In this document: piece after piece, positions 1-11,111 of the stretch
Numbering within the stretch: the stretch's first letter is position 1
Layout: every line of letters starts with the position of its first letter
Program-made: the position numbers and the translations under genes
The notes under the pieces: generated by a model
Seen by the model: the letters and a program-made list of their open reading frames with translations, nothing else
Databases searched by the model: none
Told to the model about the DNA's origin: nothing
NCBI GenBank assembly: GCA_028551475.1
Contig: CM052356.1
Span: forward strand, 1,870,001 to 1,934,000
Length of the DNA stretch: 64,000 bases
Direction of reading: 5' to 3'
Source of the DNA: Casuarina equisetifolia
Taxonomy: Eukaryota; Streptophyta; Magnoliopsida; Fagales; Casuarinaceae

Positions 1-60
1 CTTATCCGAAGTATGGTTATTATGCCTAACCTTGTTGGTATTAATAAAACTTGTTAAGGT
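1..60 (+). repeat. LINE 3'-end tail remnant
   Basis: The first ~55 bases (tatggttattatgcc followed by aaccttgttggtattaataaaa) closely match the last ~45 bases of the LINE fragment that ends near 18460. I read this as the 3' tail of another copy of the same non-LTR element whose body lies left of the window. Too short for certainty. Confidence 0.35.
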
Positions 61-635
61 ACCGCCCTTGTTTTTTTTTTTTTTAGAAAAAAAATTATTT
101 CGAGGATATGCATACGACTTTGTTTTATCAGAGCTAAAAGAATTAAACTTACGAAATAACTAAATTTCCTAAGTAAATTCTTAAATCAAAGTAGAATCCT
201 TTAACAACCCAATATGAGAGTAATTGGTTTGAATTTGATAAAAAGATATGTATAAGAATAGATCTTATATATAAAAGTCAATAAGATCTCTAACCTAGGA
301 AGGAAAATAATAACATAAATGATATCCTTAATCTAGGGAAGAAAATAATGACATAAAAAGATATGAAAGTCGATTATTACAAATTAGGAAGACATTTGAA
401 TATAAGGATGATTTTCAACTTTGAATTTATTGACTTGATTTGAATTTGAAAGAGGCGGCATCTTATGGATTTGGTGGTTGGTGGTTGGTGGCCGGCGGTC
501 TCTTTAGCATATTTGTTTGATTGAGAATCCGAAAATCTTGTGTGGTTGATGTGGCAAGATTGTTCCTTTAACAATCATTTATGGCTAGTTTAGGCTAATG
601 CTAGGAAAGAAAAAAGTTACTTGACAACTATGTTG
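61..635. other. AT-rich stretch, no gene seen
   Basis: Holds a T-run at 70-84 and AT-rich DNA. A 65-codon minus frame at 377-574 has low-complexity composition and no recognisable motif. Nothing else supported. Confidence 0.5.
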
Positions 636-826
636 CAGAAATTTCGGCATTGTCTGAAGACTCTTTATATTGTCTTGCTGACCCTTTTAGGTACACGAGG
701 TGAGCGTTCTGAAGATTGTTTCGGCTCCTCCAAAACATGGCAATGCCGTCGGTTGTATTTGTATGGATGGAATTGCATCATTGTTGGCAGAGGTTTTAGA
801 AGGTATGTTTGACTATAGTATATTGT
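636..826 (+). other. Unidentified exon-like fragment
   Basis: A typical acceptor (tgttgcag) precedes a short stretch reading ISALSEDSLYCLADPFRYTR and ending at a donor-like gag/gtgagc. In another frame, 699-820 reads VLKIVSAPPKHGNAVGCI and continues to LLAEVLEG just before gtatgttt, a good donor. Composition is protein-like and higher in GC than the surroundings. I do not recognise the family. It may be one or two exons of a decayed gene, with a frame change between the two readable parts. No start codon context or further exons are visible, so no function is proposed. Confidence 0.2.
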
Positions 827-999
827 TTTGCCTACTTGGCAGTTCTTATACCAAGACTACATGTTGGATAATTACTAGATATTTTTGTTCTCTTGGCAAT
901 TTGTTTTTGCGACGACCCTTTTTCTTCCGTTTTTTATTTAATTCCATGAATATATGGAGCCATTATTTCAATGAAAGTAAATTCAAAGTGACATATAGA

Positions 1000-1720
1000 T
1001 AGGGGGGCCTATTATACCTACTAAGTTGAGCTTATCTACTATCTTTTGCCTTTTGTAATTATGTTGATTCACAACCTCTTGTGTGGAAGCTATGCAAAAT
1101 TTTTAAAAGCACCTGAGCTAAAGTGCAGGATATTCAGTTTGGAATCACTTCTACAAGCTTGAAAATGGTAAGCTTCAAAAGCCACCAAATCTTTCTTATC
1201 TTCCTAATATATCCTATTGTAATTACTCAAGATTCTCATAAAGATGGTCAATCTAAGCATTTTTTTTTAGTTGAAATGTAAGTTTTCATTAATAAAAAAT
1301 AGGATACAAAAGTATAGAGACATACTCTAAAATTAAAAAATTATGAAGACTACAAAAAGATAGAAGTTGGAAGTCTTTAAATTTTACTTAAAATGATATT
1401 TTTCTATGAAAATTTTATATTTTAAAATAAAGAAGCTTTCACTCGTATAGTTTTCTTTACTTTAGCCTATAGGATAGGGATGTCAACTATTTTATTCCAA
1501 AATTATTTTGTATTTCATTCTACTCATATACAATAAACACAAGCTAAAAAAGATATTTTAAGAAGCTTTGCAGCCAAATTCTTTACTTTAATTGCTCTAA
1601 TCTGAGTATTTTCATATGAGTTTTTAATATCTATCTAGTCTCTTCTTTCTCTAAGATACTTTATGAATTGTCAGTCCTCTGTTACTATGAAATAAATAAA
1701 TCAGGGTCAAGATAAAATAT
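1000..1720. other. AT-rich stretch, no gene seen
   Basis: No convincing coding frame, repeat partner or RNA gene was seen here. Confidence 0.4.
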
Positions 1721-1724
1721 GAGC

Positions 1725-2560
1725 AGGACAGAAACGGGATTCCGAGCTTGGTTTATCCAGCAACTTCCTGATTCTTCATTAAAGATCATAGTCCTACTTT
1801 CTATCAACATATCAGCAGTGGTTGGCATAAAAATCCCACTTTTGAGCTTGCTAGATATCATGGCCAGGATAAAATATTGGTGGGCCACGAATGGGATTCC
1901 AAGCTTTGATATATCCATGTAACTTCTTAGTTCCTTATAAAAGATTTAAGTCCTATTTTTTGTCAACAAGTTACGATTTTAGTGATTGGCAATTGATCGC
2001 TCCTAAACTCTAATTTTGTCTTTATTTAAAGAAAAGAAAGTGGAAAGAAAAAGATCAATGACATGATGGCAAATCAAGCGGATGACTTAAACTCATTTGG
2101 TCGAGTCCATTCACAGGAATACTTGTTTTAGACATGGCCCCTCCAACGAATAGTGAAAGGTTTGAAATCTTGAGAAGTAAAATCAATCATGTTCAAGAAA
2201 TTGACTCAATGATTGTTCATTTTACTCAAATGTAAAATTGAGTAATAAAGATAAAATAAAAACAATGTTGTAACTCCTTTGTATTTTTGGTGTTTTTGTA
2301 AGCACGATTTTTATTTATAATAGTCCTCCTTAAACAAGTAAAATTAGACATACACACATCTCGAATGAGTAAAGTAGGATTAATCCACGATTATTGTAGG
2401 ATCTGCATCCCAAGATTGTGGGCAAGGAAGTTCATGGCCATGGATTTGAAGAGACCTATGCATGAGTTTTTTTGATGAAAATTGTGGGATTCATGGTCAT
2501 AAGCATGAACAGCCATGGTAATTCAATTTGTATCGATGAAGGAGACAGCCGTAGTAATCC
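1725..2560 (-). repeat. Interspersed repeat, inverted partner of 23375-24030
   Basis: The minus strand of this block aligns over several hundred bases with 23375-24030, including shared stretches around the taatcgtggattaatcctac motif and an accatgg near one end. It contains a tandemly repeated monomer of ~155-160 bp: the gggattcc...taagtcctac unit begins near 1736 and again near 1893. Probably part of a transposable element, with no readable protein domain. Its left part abuts the broken reductase exon 3 (about 2580-2593). Confidence 0.6.
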
Positions 2561-2689
2561 AAGTTTAACAGGACTCTGATGTTAGCTGTATCCTTCTACT
2601 ATATTTCAAATTATCACTACTCTAATTAGTTGGCAAATTGTTCCAAAGTTTACATGAAAGCTAAGCATGGTCTCAGGAAAAGGACAGAC

Positions 2690-2844
2690 CTGAGAGCTTT
2701 GGGTGTTGTGCTGCTTTGGGGTGACCACATGAAAGACATATTGCAGCCTCTTATTGCAGGGATTGTAGATATCAGCTTGAAAGACCACCAATCTGTCTTC
2801 TGCGTTAGGTAACGACTTCAGCAGATTTACTTTGGATGTGTCTC
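2690..2844 (-). pseudogene. DFR/ANR-like reductase exon 2 relic
   Basis: Minus-strand exon with acceptor ctgcag and donor cag/gtctgt, 155 nt. It encodes the second exon of an extended short-chain reductase of the DFR/anthocyanidin-reductase-like family: TSKVNLLKSLPNAEDRLV, then FQADIYNP, then YVFHVVTP and QHNTQSSQ. Compared with the paralogous exon at 13490-13659 (170 nt) it has a 14-nt and a 1-nt deletion, together 15 nt, so the frame is restored but residues are lost or altered after IYNP. The expected next exon starts near 2593 and becomes unrecognisable within ~20 bases, replaced by the repeat at 1725-2560. Immediately 5' (2920-3160) is DNA resembling the distal upstream region of the paralog, so exon 1 of this copy is deleted. 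Non-functional relic. Confidence 0.8.
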
Positions 2845-2919
2845 CTGCAGTTGAAGTCAAGTAAAAATCTGTGAGGAATTTTGCCGAGTAACCCAAAAAT
2901 CTGGTCCTAAACTAAAAAA

Positions 2920-3165
2920 CAACGGAGTCTGCAGATTATATAGGTTAAAAAAAAGCCTCGCTGGCTTTCGAACCTAGTTTTCCAAAGCGTCCAAAACAAA
3001 AGTGCATAGCATGCCAAGCAAAAGAAACGAAAATGTTTCTTTCTCTACATTATAGAACTTGGAAAAGGTTGCGGAACTGAGGGACGTTTTCATTAATTAA
3101 ACAAAGAATCCTTCATTAAAGAAATCCCATATCTACCTAATTTTAACTTTCCACGACAATTGCTA
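2920..3165 (-). repeat. Duplicated upstream segment of reductase unit
   Basis: Resembles 15090-15370 (aaagaaacgaaaa...gacttgg, ...cttcattaaagaaatcc) and, at its left edge, 5065-5110 and 14771-14820. This is distal 5'-flank DNA repeated with each reductase copy. The rest of 3165-3540 is AT-rich with nothing recognisable. Confidence 0.6.
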
Positions 3166-3569
3166 TCTTCCGAGCAGGAGAATTAGCTATATTCACTGGC
3201 TTGTTTTCCAATTCAAAAGCTGAGTTGATGGTTGATAAAACTCACTATAATATGGGTAAAAATTTCATTATATATTTTTAGTAATGTGGGGATTCATTAC
3301 TTATATTTTAACACACACATTCATCATGATGGTTAAATTATTGGGCCATCATAATACAACATTTTATCAACAACATATGAAGTTACCAATAGGAACTCAT
3401 AAGGAAGTTGAGAACAAACTTCTTAAAAAATTCATTATCTAACTCAAAAGCTAATTTAGAAATTAATGAAGCTAATTATCATATAAATAAAAATCATAAT
3501 GTATCCTTTAGTAATGTAAAACTCATTGCTAACATCATACTGCCATCTTAAGCTGCGAAAATGATGCAA

Positions 3570-4040
3570 CAAAGATTATCATCAAATCCATCTGAAACCT
3601 CTACAACCAAAAGGAATTTCAGCACTACTGAAGCACTCAACTTCAAGGATCACTATGCTTGTAAAATGAACTTTCCCAATCTGGTTAGTGGTCACTAAGT
3701 CTCATTTCTGACATATCTATGATAAAGTTTGTTAAGAACAAAGGTTTAGCTGAAAATCTTAAAACAGCTCTCATTAAGAAGATCAAGTTTCATGTACATG
3801 AGTGTGAATAAAAACAACATTCTCAGCTCCGCAGAGCGCATAACGGTCGGCTGATATAGCAGAGGTAAGAGAAAAGAATGCTATCTACACGTGGGCCTCA
3901 ATGGGTCCCTATTGTTCATAAAGCAACAGTTACTTTCAACAAAGTTATCAAGAATGCAAGAGATGCATGCCTTCGTTTTCAATAAACCACTCCCAAATAC
4001 CAGTTTTGACCAATTTTAATATCAGTTCTTATTGAAAACA
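3570..4040 (-). repeat. Duplicated intron/flank segment shared with 17280-17540
   Basis: Two parts (about 3600-3735 and 3950-4035) align with adjoining parts of 17290-17540, for example the acatatctatgataaag and gcaagagatgc motifs. The 17.3-kb copy lacks the sequence in between. It forms part of the long intron-like space between reductase exon relics. Confidence 0.6.
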
Positions 4041-4156
4041 AGAACACCCAATTCCATTAGAGTGTTATCGTACTCCCAGAAGAAGCAATTAGATTTCTAG
4101 ACTTGATTAAATGCAAGACCATAGAGAGCCACAAGCACTCTTAAAAAACCACGTAA

Positions 4157-4178
4157 GGGAGAGAGAGAGAGAAAGAGA
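4157..4178. repeat. GA-rich microsatellite in reductase intron 1
   Basis: An imperfect GA run lies directly downstream (on the minus strand) of the exon 1 donor ag/gtctct. The paralog has the same arrangement at about 13780-13799. Confidence 0.6.
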
Positions 4179-4179
4179 C

Positions 4180-4298
4180 CTAAGTTCCTCAGCGTAGCAT
4201 GGACGATACAGCGTCTCTAGAAGCCTTTTGACAAGCCAAGAAGCTATGTATCCCGAACCTCCGGTCACGCGTACTCTACTGTAAGTGTTTTCTTCCAT
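4180..4298 (-). pseudogene. DFR/ANR-like reductase exon 1 relic
   Basis: Start ATG at 4298, donor ttag/gtctct after 4180. Encodes MEENTYSRVRVTGGSGYIAS, with the Rossmann NADP-binding glycine motif GGSGYIA, then WLVKRLLE. A one-base deletion after LLE relative to the paralog at 13801-13922 shifts the remaining exon out of frame. No exon 2 in continuity with it was found: the next exon-like sequence (2690-2844) is separated by repeated flank DNA and looks like a different copy. A TRIM retroelement sits 1-6 bases upstream of the ATG. The TATA-like element of the paralog (ttatataa) is decayed here to catataga. Pseudogene. Confidence 0.8.
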
Positions 4299-4304
4299 GT
4301 CAAG

Positions 4305-4432
4305 TGTTGGAAAATTAAAATATCCAGTCCCACATTGGGTAAGGCGACAGGAGAGCCTGGCCTTATAAACTTCCGCTAGCAACTCACTATTGCACAATTC
4401 TGTGTTTTAGTTGGGCCCTTCAATTTCTAATA
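4305..4432 (+). repeat. TRIM 5' LTR
   Basis: 128 bp, TGTTGG...CTAATA, followed at once by the tRNA-Met primer-binding site. Contains the ccttataaac box typical of this family here, a possible TATA element. Confidence 0.9.
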
Positions 4433-4528
4433 TGGTATCAGAGCCGGCCCTGTGTCCTGCCTACCTTGGTGTGGTCCCTCTAGACTAGTCCCACCTCTCA
4501 CCGCGCCCAACGTGAGACTGCGGGGGAG

Positions 4529-4656
4529 TGTTAGAAGATTAAAATATCCAGTCCCACATTGGGTAAGGTGACAGGAGAGCCTGGCCTTATAAACTTCCGC
4601 TAGCAACCCACTATTGCACAGTTCTGTGTTTTAGTTGGGCCCTTCAATTTCTAATA
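4529..4656 (+). repeat. TRIM 3' LTR
   Basis: 128 bp, TGTTAG...CTAATA, preceded by a polypurine tract and followed by target duplication tcaag. Confidence 0.9.
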
Positions 4657-4661
4657 TCAAG

Positions 4662-5340
4662 CCTCTGTTTTTTTCACTAAGCAAGCCAATAACGTTATCA
4701 AAGACGAAGCTCAATCTATTCCAATGCTTTCAACAATATCTCTGCGGCTTCTATATGATATTAGGCTGCCATACAACACTTTAACCTTACACGTAATCAA
4801 AGAAAGGATAGAAAACCCTGGTCCCTAATTTTAATAAAAGCATGTTACCGAAGAAGAGCCATACAGCAAGCAACACGCTTCTTTATTTGTCCATCTCCAC
4901 CCACAATGTGTTTTTCCCATTTGGAAGCATTCATAGGAGAATCATGATAAGATCACTTCTCTTTTTAAAAAGGATTAGTTGGCGACTGAGGACCATTAGG
5001 ACGTAAGTTATTCTCTCTCCATGCACAAGTTTATCTATTCTGCTTGGTCGTACCCTCAAGAACAATGAATTCTGCAGATAATATAGATTAAACAAAAGCC
5101 TCACTGTTAAATAAACCCGGAATTCGATCCCCCATGTATGGAAAAAGATTGCTTCATTAATTTATTCGTCTCTGTGTATCAGACAATAGCAGGTTACAAT
5201 ATCAAGAAATACAAAAATGGAACCTCCAAATTGGTCCTGAGCCGCCACAAAACTTGCGATCGTATAAGTAATCAAAGTAATAATGATAATATTTTTAATC
5301 ATAAAGGATTCTCACTATGAAAAGATACACAACAATAGAG
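4662..5340 (-). repeat. 5' flank of reductase relic, duplicated at 13925-15100
   Basis: Upstream DNA of the copy with ATG at 4298. It aligns piecewise with the upstream DNA of the copy with ATG at 13922: the cctctgtttttt boundary, the accatacagcaag block near 4860/14168, the ctttttaaaaaggatt block near 4957/14670, and the caaaagcct block near 5093/14802. No separate gene is supported. Confidence 0.65.
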
Positions 5341-6241
5341 ATGGTTCCATCGCTTGATAATCTGTTCTTTCCACTTCCGTTGGTGAGATAGAATAGAGAG
5401 AATAGTAAAAAGTTACAAGCTTATATTACGATTCTCCAGGAACTAAGAAATGATTAAACCAGAGCTCCTAATCTCCTACCGCATGCCACACAGTCCTCCA
5501 ATAACTTGTGCTCATTGTATAAATAATCAAGCCCAACTTCGTCAACTTTGTGAGATCATCTTTGACTGCTTCTAAGGATCTGAAATGATATTAACGTCAT
5601 GGCCAGAGAGAAAAACTTTGTGAGATCACATTTTCATGGAAAACAAACAGGTTTGGCAGTCAGAATTCAAATAAAAATCTTACTCTTTAAGTATCTCGTA
5701 TTCTGGAAACTTCTCTCGAAAGCAAATGGCAATTTCTCTGATGGTTAGACTGGTGGCAGCACAAAGGAATCTTCCTCTCATAGATTGTCTTTCCATGCAA
5801 AAGATATGTGCTCGACAAACATCTTGCAAAAGCTTTAATGAAGTAAACAAAGGCAAATTGCCTGTGAACGGTGATAAAAACATGCCCACAGAAGTTGGTA
5901 TATATGGAAGGAGAGCTTCTCCTCCCACTAGGCCACAAGTAAGTATTACGACTTCAAGTTTCCCATTATCACATTCATTATATTTCGGCGCTTCTTTCTC
6001 TGCCAAGGTCTTTGATTTAGTGTATCCCTACAAGCAAAAGTAACTAAGCAACTCGTAACAAAGTGAGTTCTATTAAAATTGTAAGATAAGAGTGTAATTG
6101 CATATCATAAAGTTGGTTTTAATAAAGAAGAACATTCACTCATATAAAGAAAATATCATACTAAGATATTGATAGTCTAAGATACATAATTTTCAACATG
6201 CTCATTTACTTTGAGTGCAGAAAAGGTACAAAAAATGTCTA

Positions 6242-6659
6242 TGTTAGAGAAACCATCACTGGCCACGTCAATGCCACGTGTTTCCTCCACGTCAGCATCC
6301 ATTGCCACGTCAGCTGTCCAGCCATGTCAGCCTTAACCCATGTATAGGTGGGCGACCTGATTGGATCACTCGACCCACGTCGCAACCCAGTTCCAACCCA
6401 CGCCGCATTTTGGGTTCGTGCCGCATCTTCTCCACTACCAACGTCGAGTTCTTGCCATATTTGGCTGATTTCTCTTATGTAAAGTTTTGATTTTGTAAAT
6501 CATGTAAAGCAATTATATATTGTAGATCAATTGAAAATAAAAATCATCAGGAATTTTCACATAATTGAAACACACAGATTCTAGGGTTTTGTCTCTCATC
6601 TTCACCTTGCCGGAATTTTCATTATTCCGGCTAACTCATAGGATCTTAGATCTCTTTCA
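6242..6659 (+). repeat. copia-1 5' LTR
   Basis: 418 bp, TGTTAGAG...TCTTTCA. The early part is rich in ccacgtca-like boxes, which could act as bZIP/G-box promoter motifs. Preceded by target duplication gtcta. Confidence 0.95.
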
Positions 6660-7342
6660 TGGTATCATCCACCACCGGCTCATGCCCCATCCCATCTCGA
6701 TCCCTTCCCATGGCTTCCGCTGTCTCGTCTCCCACCGTCGATTCCTCAAACCCTAATCCTTTTCTCAAAATTTCGACCCTCCCTGCAGCCTTCTCCAACT
6801 CCTCTCACCCCGCCGCCCCTTCCCCCTCCTTCCAGGAATGCTTCGACAGCTCCAATTTCATCGTCTGGCGCACCCACCTCCTTCCCTTCCTGGTCTCCAA
6901 TCACCTCTTTCCGATTCTTGAAGGTACGGAACTCGCCCCCCCCCCCCAAACCCTTCTCTCTTCGACTGGGTTCGAGACTCCCAACCCAGCCTACGCCGAC
7001 TGGTTGATTCGTGACTAGACGGCACTCAGCTGGCTTCTCGTGACATCCACCAACACGGTGGTGATGCAACTCTCAGACATTCAATCCTCTGTCGCCGCAT
7101 GGGATTTCCTTAAGAAATCCTACGCTGCCCACTCCTCCGCTCGTGCCTCCTCCCTCCGTCTCCAACTCTACACAATCATGATGGGGTCCCAGATTGTCAC
7201 CAAGTTTCTCCACAAGGTCAAGTCTCTCTTGGATCAGCTTGCTGCCATCGGCGTCAAAATCGACGACAATGAATATGTCGGCCAGTTATTTCGAGGACTC
7301 GGGGAAGATTATGATAATCTTGCCACCTCCATTTCCGTCTAA
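6659..7342 (+). pseudogene. copia-1 gag remnant
   Basis: One frame covers 6659-7342 with a single TAG at 7016-7018. The N-terminal half is Ser/Pro-rich, then reads FIVWRTHLLPFLVSNHLF, a typical copia Gag start motif. After the stop, SSVAAWDFLKKSYAAHS, LRLQLYTIMM and FLHKVKSLLDQLAAIG match the conserved Gag core (UBN2-type retrotransposon Gag). A degenerate CCHC knuckle (CGLCK, then HH..GC) is visible near 7650-7690 behind another in-frame TAG. The structural protein would package element RNA in cytoplasmic particles; this copy cannot. Confidence 0.85.
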
Positions 7343-7779
7343 AATCAACACACCCCCTTCAACCGTGAAAGCATTCATGGACTGATTTTGGCCTAGGAAG
7401 GCCGTTTACGTGGTCATGGCATTGCCGTGGTCTTCCCGATGGCTTTTGCCGGCTACCCTAGCACGTTCCAAGGTCAACCCCATCCTGACCCGCTTCTCCC
7501 AAACCTTAAGCCCGACCTGAGGTCCTCACCAGCTCACCTGACCCACCTGACCTCTACCCCGTCCACTAGAGATGGCCTTCTACCCACTCCTTCGGCCCAG
7601 CCCTGGTCCTCGTGGGCTCCTAATCGAGGCCGGCGCCGCAATGGGCCTTTTCTGTGGCTTGTGTAAATAGGTCAGGCACCACGTCAGTGGGTGCTCGGAA
7701 CACTTCAACCCACAATTTAACCTGCCCTACTACCCTCTGACCCAAACCCATTCCAACCCGCATGCCCACCTCACCTATC

Positions 7780-10700
7780 CTGCACCCTACCACATCGGAT
7801 CCCCTGCTCCTCTACCCCCCACTATAACTATTCTACATCTTACCACACTGAATTTGCCCCTCCTCCGCATCCCCACTATAACTCTCCTGCACCTTACCTC
7901 ACTGAATCCTCCCCCTCTCCACATGCCCACTATAGCTATCATGCACCCTATCCCATTCAATCTTTCCCCACAGCTCACTTTTTCTCTCTCCCACCCCTCA
8001 TTTCCCACTATGGTCCTCCCAATCCTCTTCCCTCTGTCCTTGACCTCGCCTCTTGGCTCCTTGACTCTGGTGCCTCTCACCACAGTCACGGACTCCACTG
8101 CTAGTCTTTCCCATGTGACCCATGTGACCCCTTACACCGGCTCCCAACAACTCATGGTAGGTGATGGTGTCTCCTTTCCCATCACCCACACAAGTACTCT
8201 TCGCATTCCCCTCTTTACTTTATCACATGTCCTTGTCGTTCCATCCATCACCAAAAACCTTTTATCTGTTTCCCAATTTACCTCTGATAACTGTTGTTAT
8301 TTCCTTTTTTCCTCCACTCACTTTTGAGTTGTTTCTTCTCTTACTGGCCAGGTCCTCCTCCACGGAACAATTGATTGTGGACTCTATCGTGTGGCCTCCT
8401 CCGATGTCTCCTCCCCACCTAGGGCCTTCGCTGTCTCCTACCTCAACTCTCTCACTTTGTGTCATCGTTGCCTCAGTCATCCGTCATTAGCTGTCCTTCT
8501 TCCATTTTTGAAGTCTACTACAATAAATTAACTACCCCCCTTCCCCACCCTGTACGACATGTGCTCTTAGTAAAAGCCATCGCCACCACCACCCCCCGTC
8601 TTTGTCTAGGTCGTCCTTTCCTTTACAACTCGTTCATTTTGATGTATGGGGCCCTACCCCCGTTGAATCTTTTAATGATAATAATACTATATGTGTTTCG
8701 TTGATGATTTCTCCCGATTTACTTAGTTATACACTTTCCATACCCACTCTCAATTTCTTCACATCTTCACCTACATTTCATACTTTTGCTGAGAATCAAC
8801 TTCACCACAGCTTCCAAGCCATTCAATGTGATGGCTCCCTAGAGTTCCTCTCCTCTGCCTTCCAGTTATATTTGCAACAACATGGCATCCACCAATGCCT
8901 CTCTTACCCGTACTCTCTGTTCTAGAATGGCACTACTGAGTGCAAGCATCGTCATATTGTTAAGATGGGTCTTGCCCTTCTCACTCAGGCTAATGTCCCC
9001 TCTCATTTTTGGGATTTTACCTTCGAGACAACTGTCTTCCTCATTAACCATCTCCCAACTTCATTGCTTGGTAATCGTTCTCCGTGGCACATACTTTTTA
9101 ACCAACATCCCGACCTCTCCCACCTTAGAGTATTTGGTTGTGCTGTCTTCCCATGCCTTCGGCCCTATGCCCCACATAAGCTCGCTCCCCGCTCTCAAGC
9201 TTACATTTTCCTTGGCTACCCACCTGGCTATCGTGGCTACCGTTGCTATAACCCCCACATTCATCGCATCTTCATCACTGCAGATGCTGTCTTTCATGAA
9301 GAGGTTTTCCCCTATACCTGCCTTGCCTCCCCTGTCTCCTCCTCCACCACACCAACCTTGGTCCCTGTCCCCTTACCTGTTTCCTCTCCTGATTCGTCCT
9401 CCTTCACTACACCTATTGCCATCCCTGACCCTTCTCCCCCTTCCTCCCCACTTCCCCCTCCCCCCCCCATCTCGCGCAGTCACCTACCTTCAAGATGGCG
9501 CCATTGCCCGTCACACCCTCACCTACAATCAAACCTATGCTCTTACAGCCTCCGCCCACCCGTACCTAGAACCCTCTTGTTTTTCCTAGGAAGTTCGAGA
9601 CCCTCACTGGCGAGAGGCCATGGCTACCGAGTATACTGCTCTCATTCGGAATGGCACTTGGGTACTAGTTCCTACTCCTCCGGATGTGCGCCCCATTGGC
9701 TGCAAATGGATCTTCAAGGTCAAGCTGCGGTCGGATGGCTCCCTTGAGCACTACAAGGCCCGCCTTGTCGCTAAGGGCTTTCACTAGTAAGAAGGCATTG
9801 ATTTCACCAAAACATTCAACCCTGTTGCCAAGCTGGTCACGGTTCACACTGTTCTTTCTCTTGCCTACTCTCAAGGGTAGACTATTCACCAGTTGGACGT
9901 GTCTAATGCCTTTCTCCATGGGCACCTCATTGAAGTTGTTTATATGGAGCAGCCCTAGGGGTTTTTTGATCCCTCTTGCCCAAGCCATGTTTACCGCCTT
10001 TACCACTCTTTCTACGGCCTTAAGCAAGCACCTTGGGCTTGGTATCAATGGTTGTGCTCCTTCCTTGTCACCATTGGCTTCACTATATCTACTACTGACA
10101 CCTCTCTCTTCACTCGCCACACTCCCTAGTACAACATCATCCTCCTTGTTTATGTTGATGATATTATTCTAATTGGGTCTTCTTAGGCCTCCATTCTTGC
10201 TCTCTTACAAGTTCTTCAGTAAGAGTTTGCTCTCAAGGATCTTGGCCCCATTCATTATTTTTTGGGTGTTGAAGTGCAACCCACTGTTGATAGACTTCTT
10301 CTCCATCAGGCCAAGTTCACTCATGATATCTTGGCTCAAGCCAAGATGACTGATGCTAAAGTTGTCTCTACTTCATGCACCACCGATGAACCCCTTTCCC
10401 TTTGGAGTGGCGAACCTCTTGCTGATCTTGCTATGTATCGCAACATTGTAGGTGCTCTTCAATACCTCACTCTCACTCGCCCGGACATTACCTATGCTGT
10501 CAATACTATGTGTCAGTTTCTTCACCACCCTACCACTGATCATTGGCAGGCCGTCAAATGCATTTTGCGCTACTTGGCTGACACTCCTCGCCTAGGTCTT
10601 CGCCTCACTCGGAATGCCTCCACGTCCCTCCATGCTTTCTCTGTCGCTAGTTGGGCTAGTGATTGTAATGATCGGCGCTTTGTTGGTGGCTTTTGTATTT

Positions 10701-11110
10701 TTCTAGGGAACAATCTTATCTCCTGGAGCTCTCAGAAACAACGCACTGTGGCTCACTTTAACACTGAGGCTGAGTACAAGTCCCTTACTGACACCACTGC
10801 TGAACTCATGTGGATTGAGTACCTCCTCCGTGATCTCCATGCCTTACCACCTCACCCGCCAACCCTCTGGTGTGACAATCTGTCTGCTCTCTACCTGACT
10901 GTCAATCCTGTGTTTCATGCTCGCACCAAGCACATTGAGATTGACTTTCATTTTGTCTGAGAACGCCTAGCTTGAGGTCAGCTCTTCTTGTAATTCATAT
11001 CTTCCATGGATCAGCCGACAGACATTTTCACCAAAGGTCTCTCCTCCGCTCGGTTTCGTCTTCTTTGTTCCAAGTTGACAGTGCATTCTACCCCTTCAGC
11101 TTGGGGGGGG
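7780..11110 (+). pseudogene. copia-1 pol remnant (PR-INT-RT-RH)
   Basis: Protease-like Leu/Ser-rich region about 7850-8330; integrase around 8620-9310 (FDVWGPTPVESF; then FGCAVFPCLRPYAP and FLGYPPGYRGYRCY); reverse transcriptase about 9590-10260 (IGCKWIFKVKLRSDGSLEHY, LDVSNAFLHGHL, SFYGLKQAP, catalytic YVDDI near 10153-10167); RNase H open at 10262-10960 (TRPDITYAVN, NTEAEYKSL, ending TKHIEIDFHFV). In-frame stops in RT/RH include 9785-9790 (two), 9878, 9956, 10137, 10184, 10220 and 10958. They fall mostly where the family has glutamine, consistent with C-to-T change in CAG/CAA. Dead polyprotein. Confidence 0.9.
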
Positions 11111-11111
11111 C

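Larger units (their letters stand above)
4305..4656 (+). mobile_element. TRIM element (terminal-repeat retrotransposon in miniature)
   Basis: 352 bp: two 128-bp LTRs (4305-4432, 4529-4656) around a 96-bp internal region. The internal part starts with tggtatcagagcc, the plant primer-binding site complementary to initiator tRNA-Met, and ends with a purine tract (gactgcgggggag) directly before the second LTR. LTRs begin TGTT and end CTAATA. The 5-bp target-site duplication tcaag lies at 4300-4304 and 4657-4661. The reductase paralog at about 13918-13935 is the matching empty site (ccatattaagcctctg). LTRs differ at about 5 of 128 positions. No coding capacity, so it must have been mobilised in trans. 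Orientation follows PBS to PPT. Inserted beside the start codon of a reductase pseudogene. Confidence 0.93.

Noticed and set aside
4305..4656. Cassandra-type TRIM
   Set aside because: No 5S-rRNA-like Pol III boxes were seen in the LTRs, so the specific family name is not supported.
5726..6043. Plus-strand 105-codon frame
   Set aside because: Antisense shadow of the reductase exon at 5684-6027.
8854..9051. Minus-strand frame inside copia-1
   Set aside because: Antisense shadow of the integrase region.
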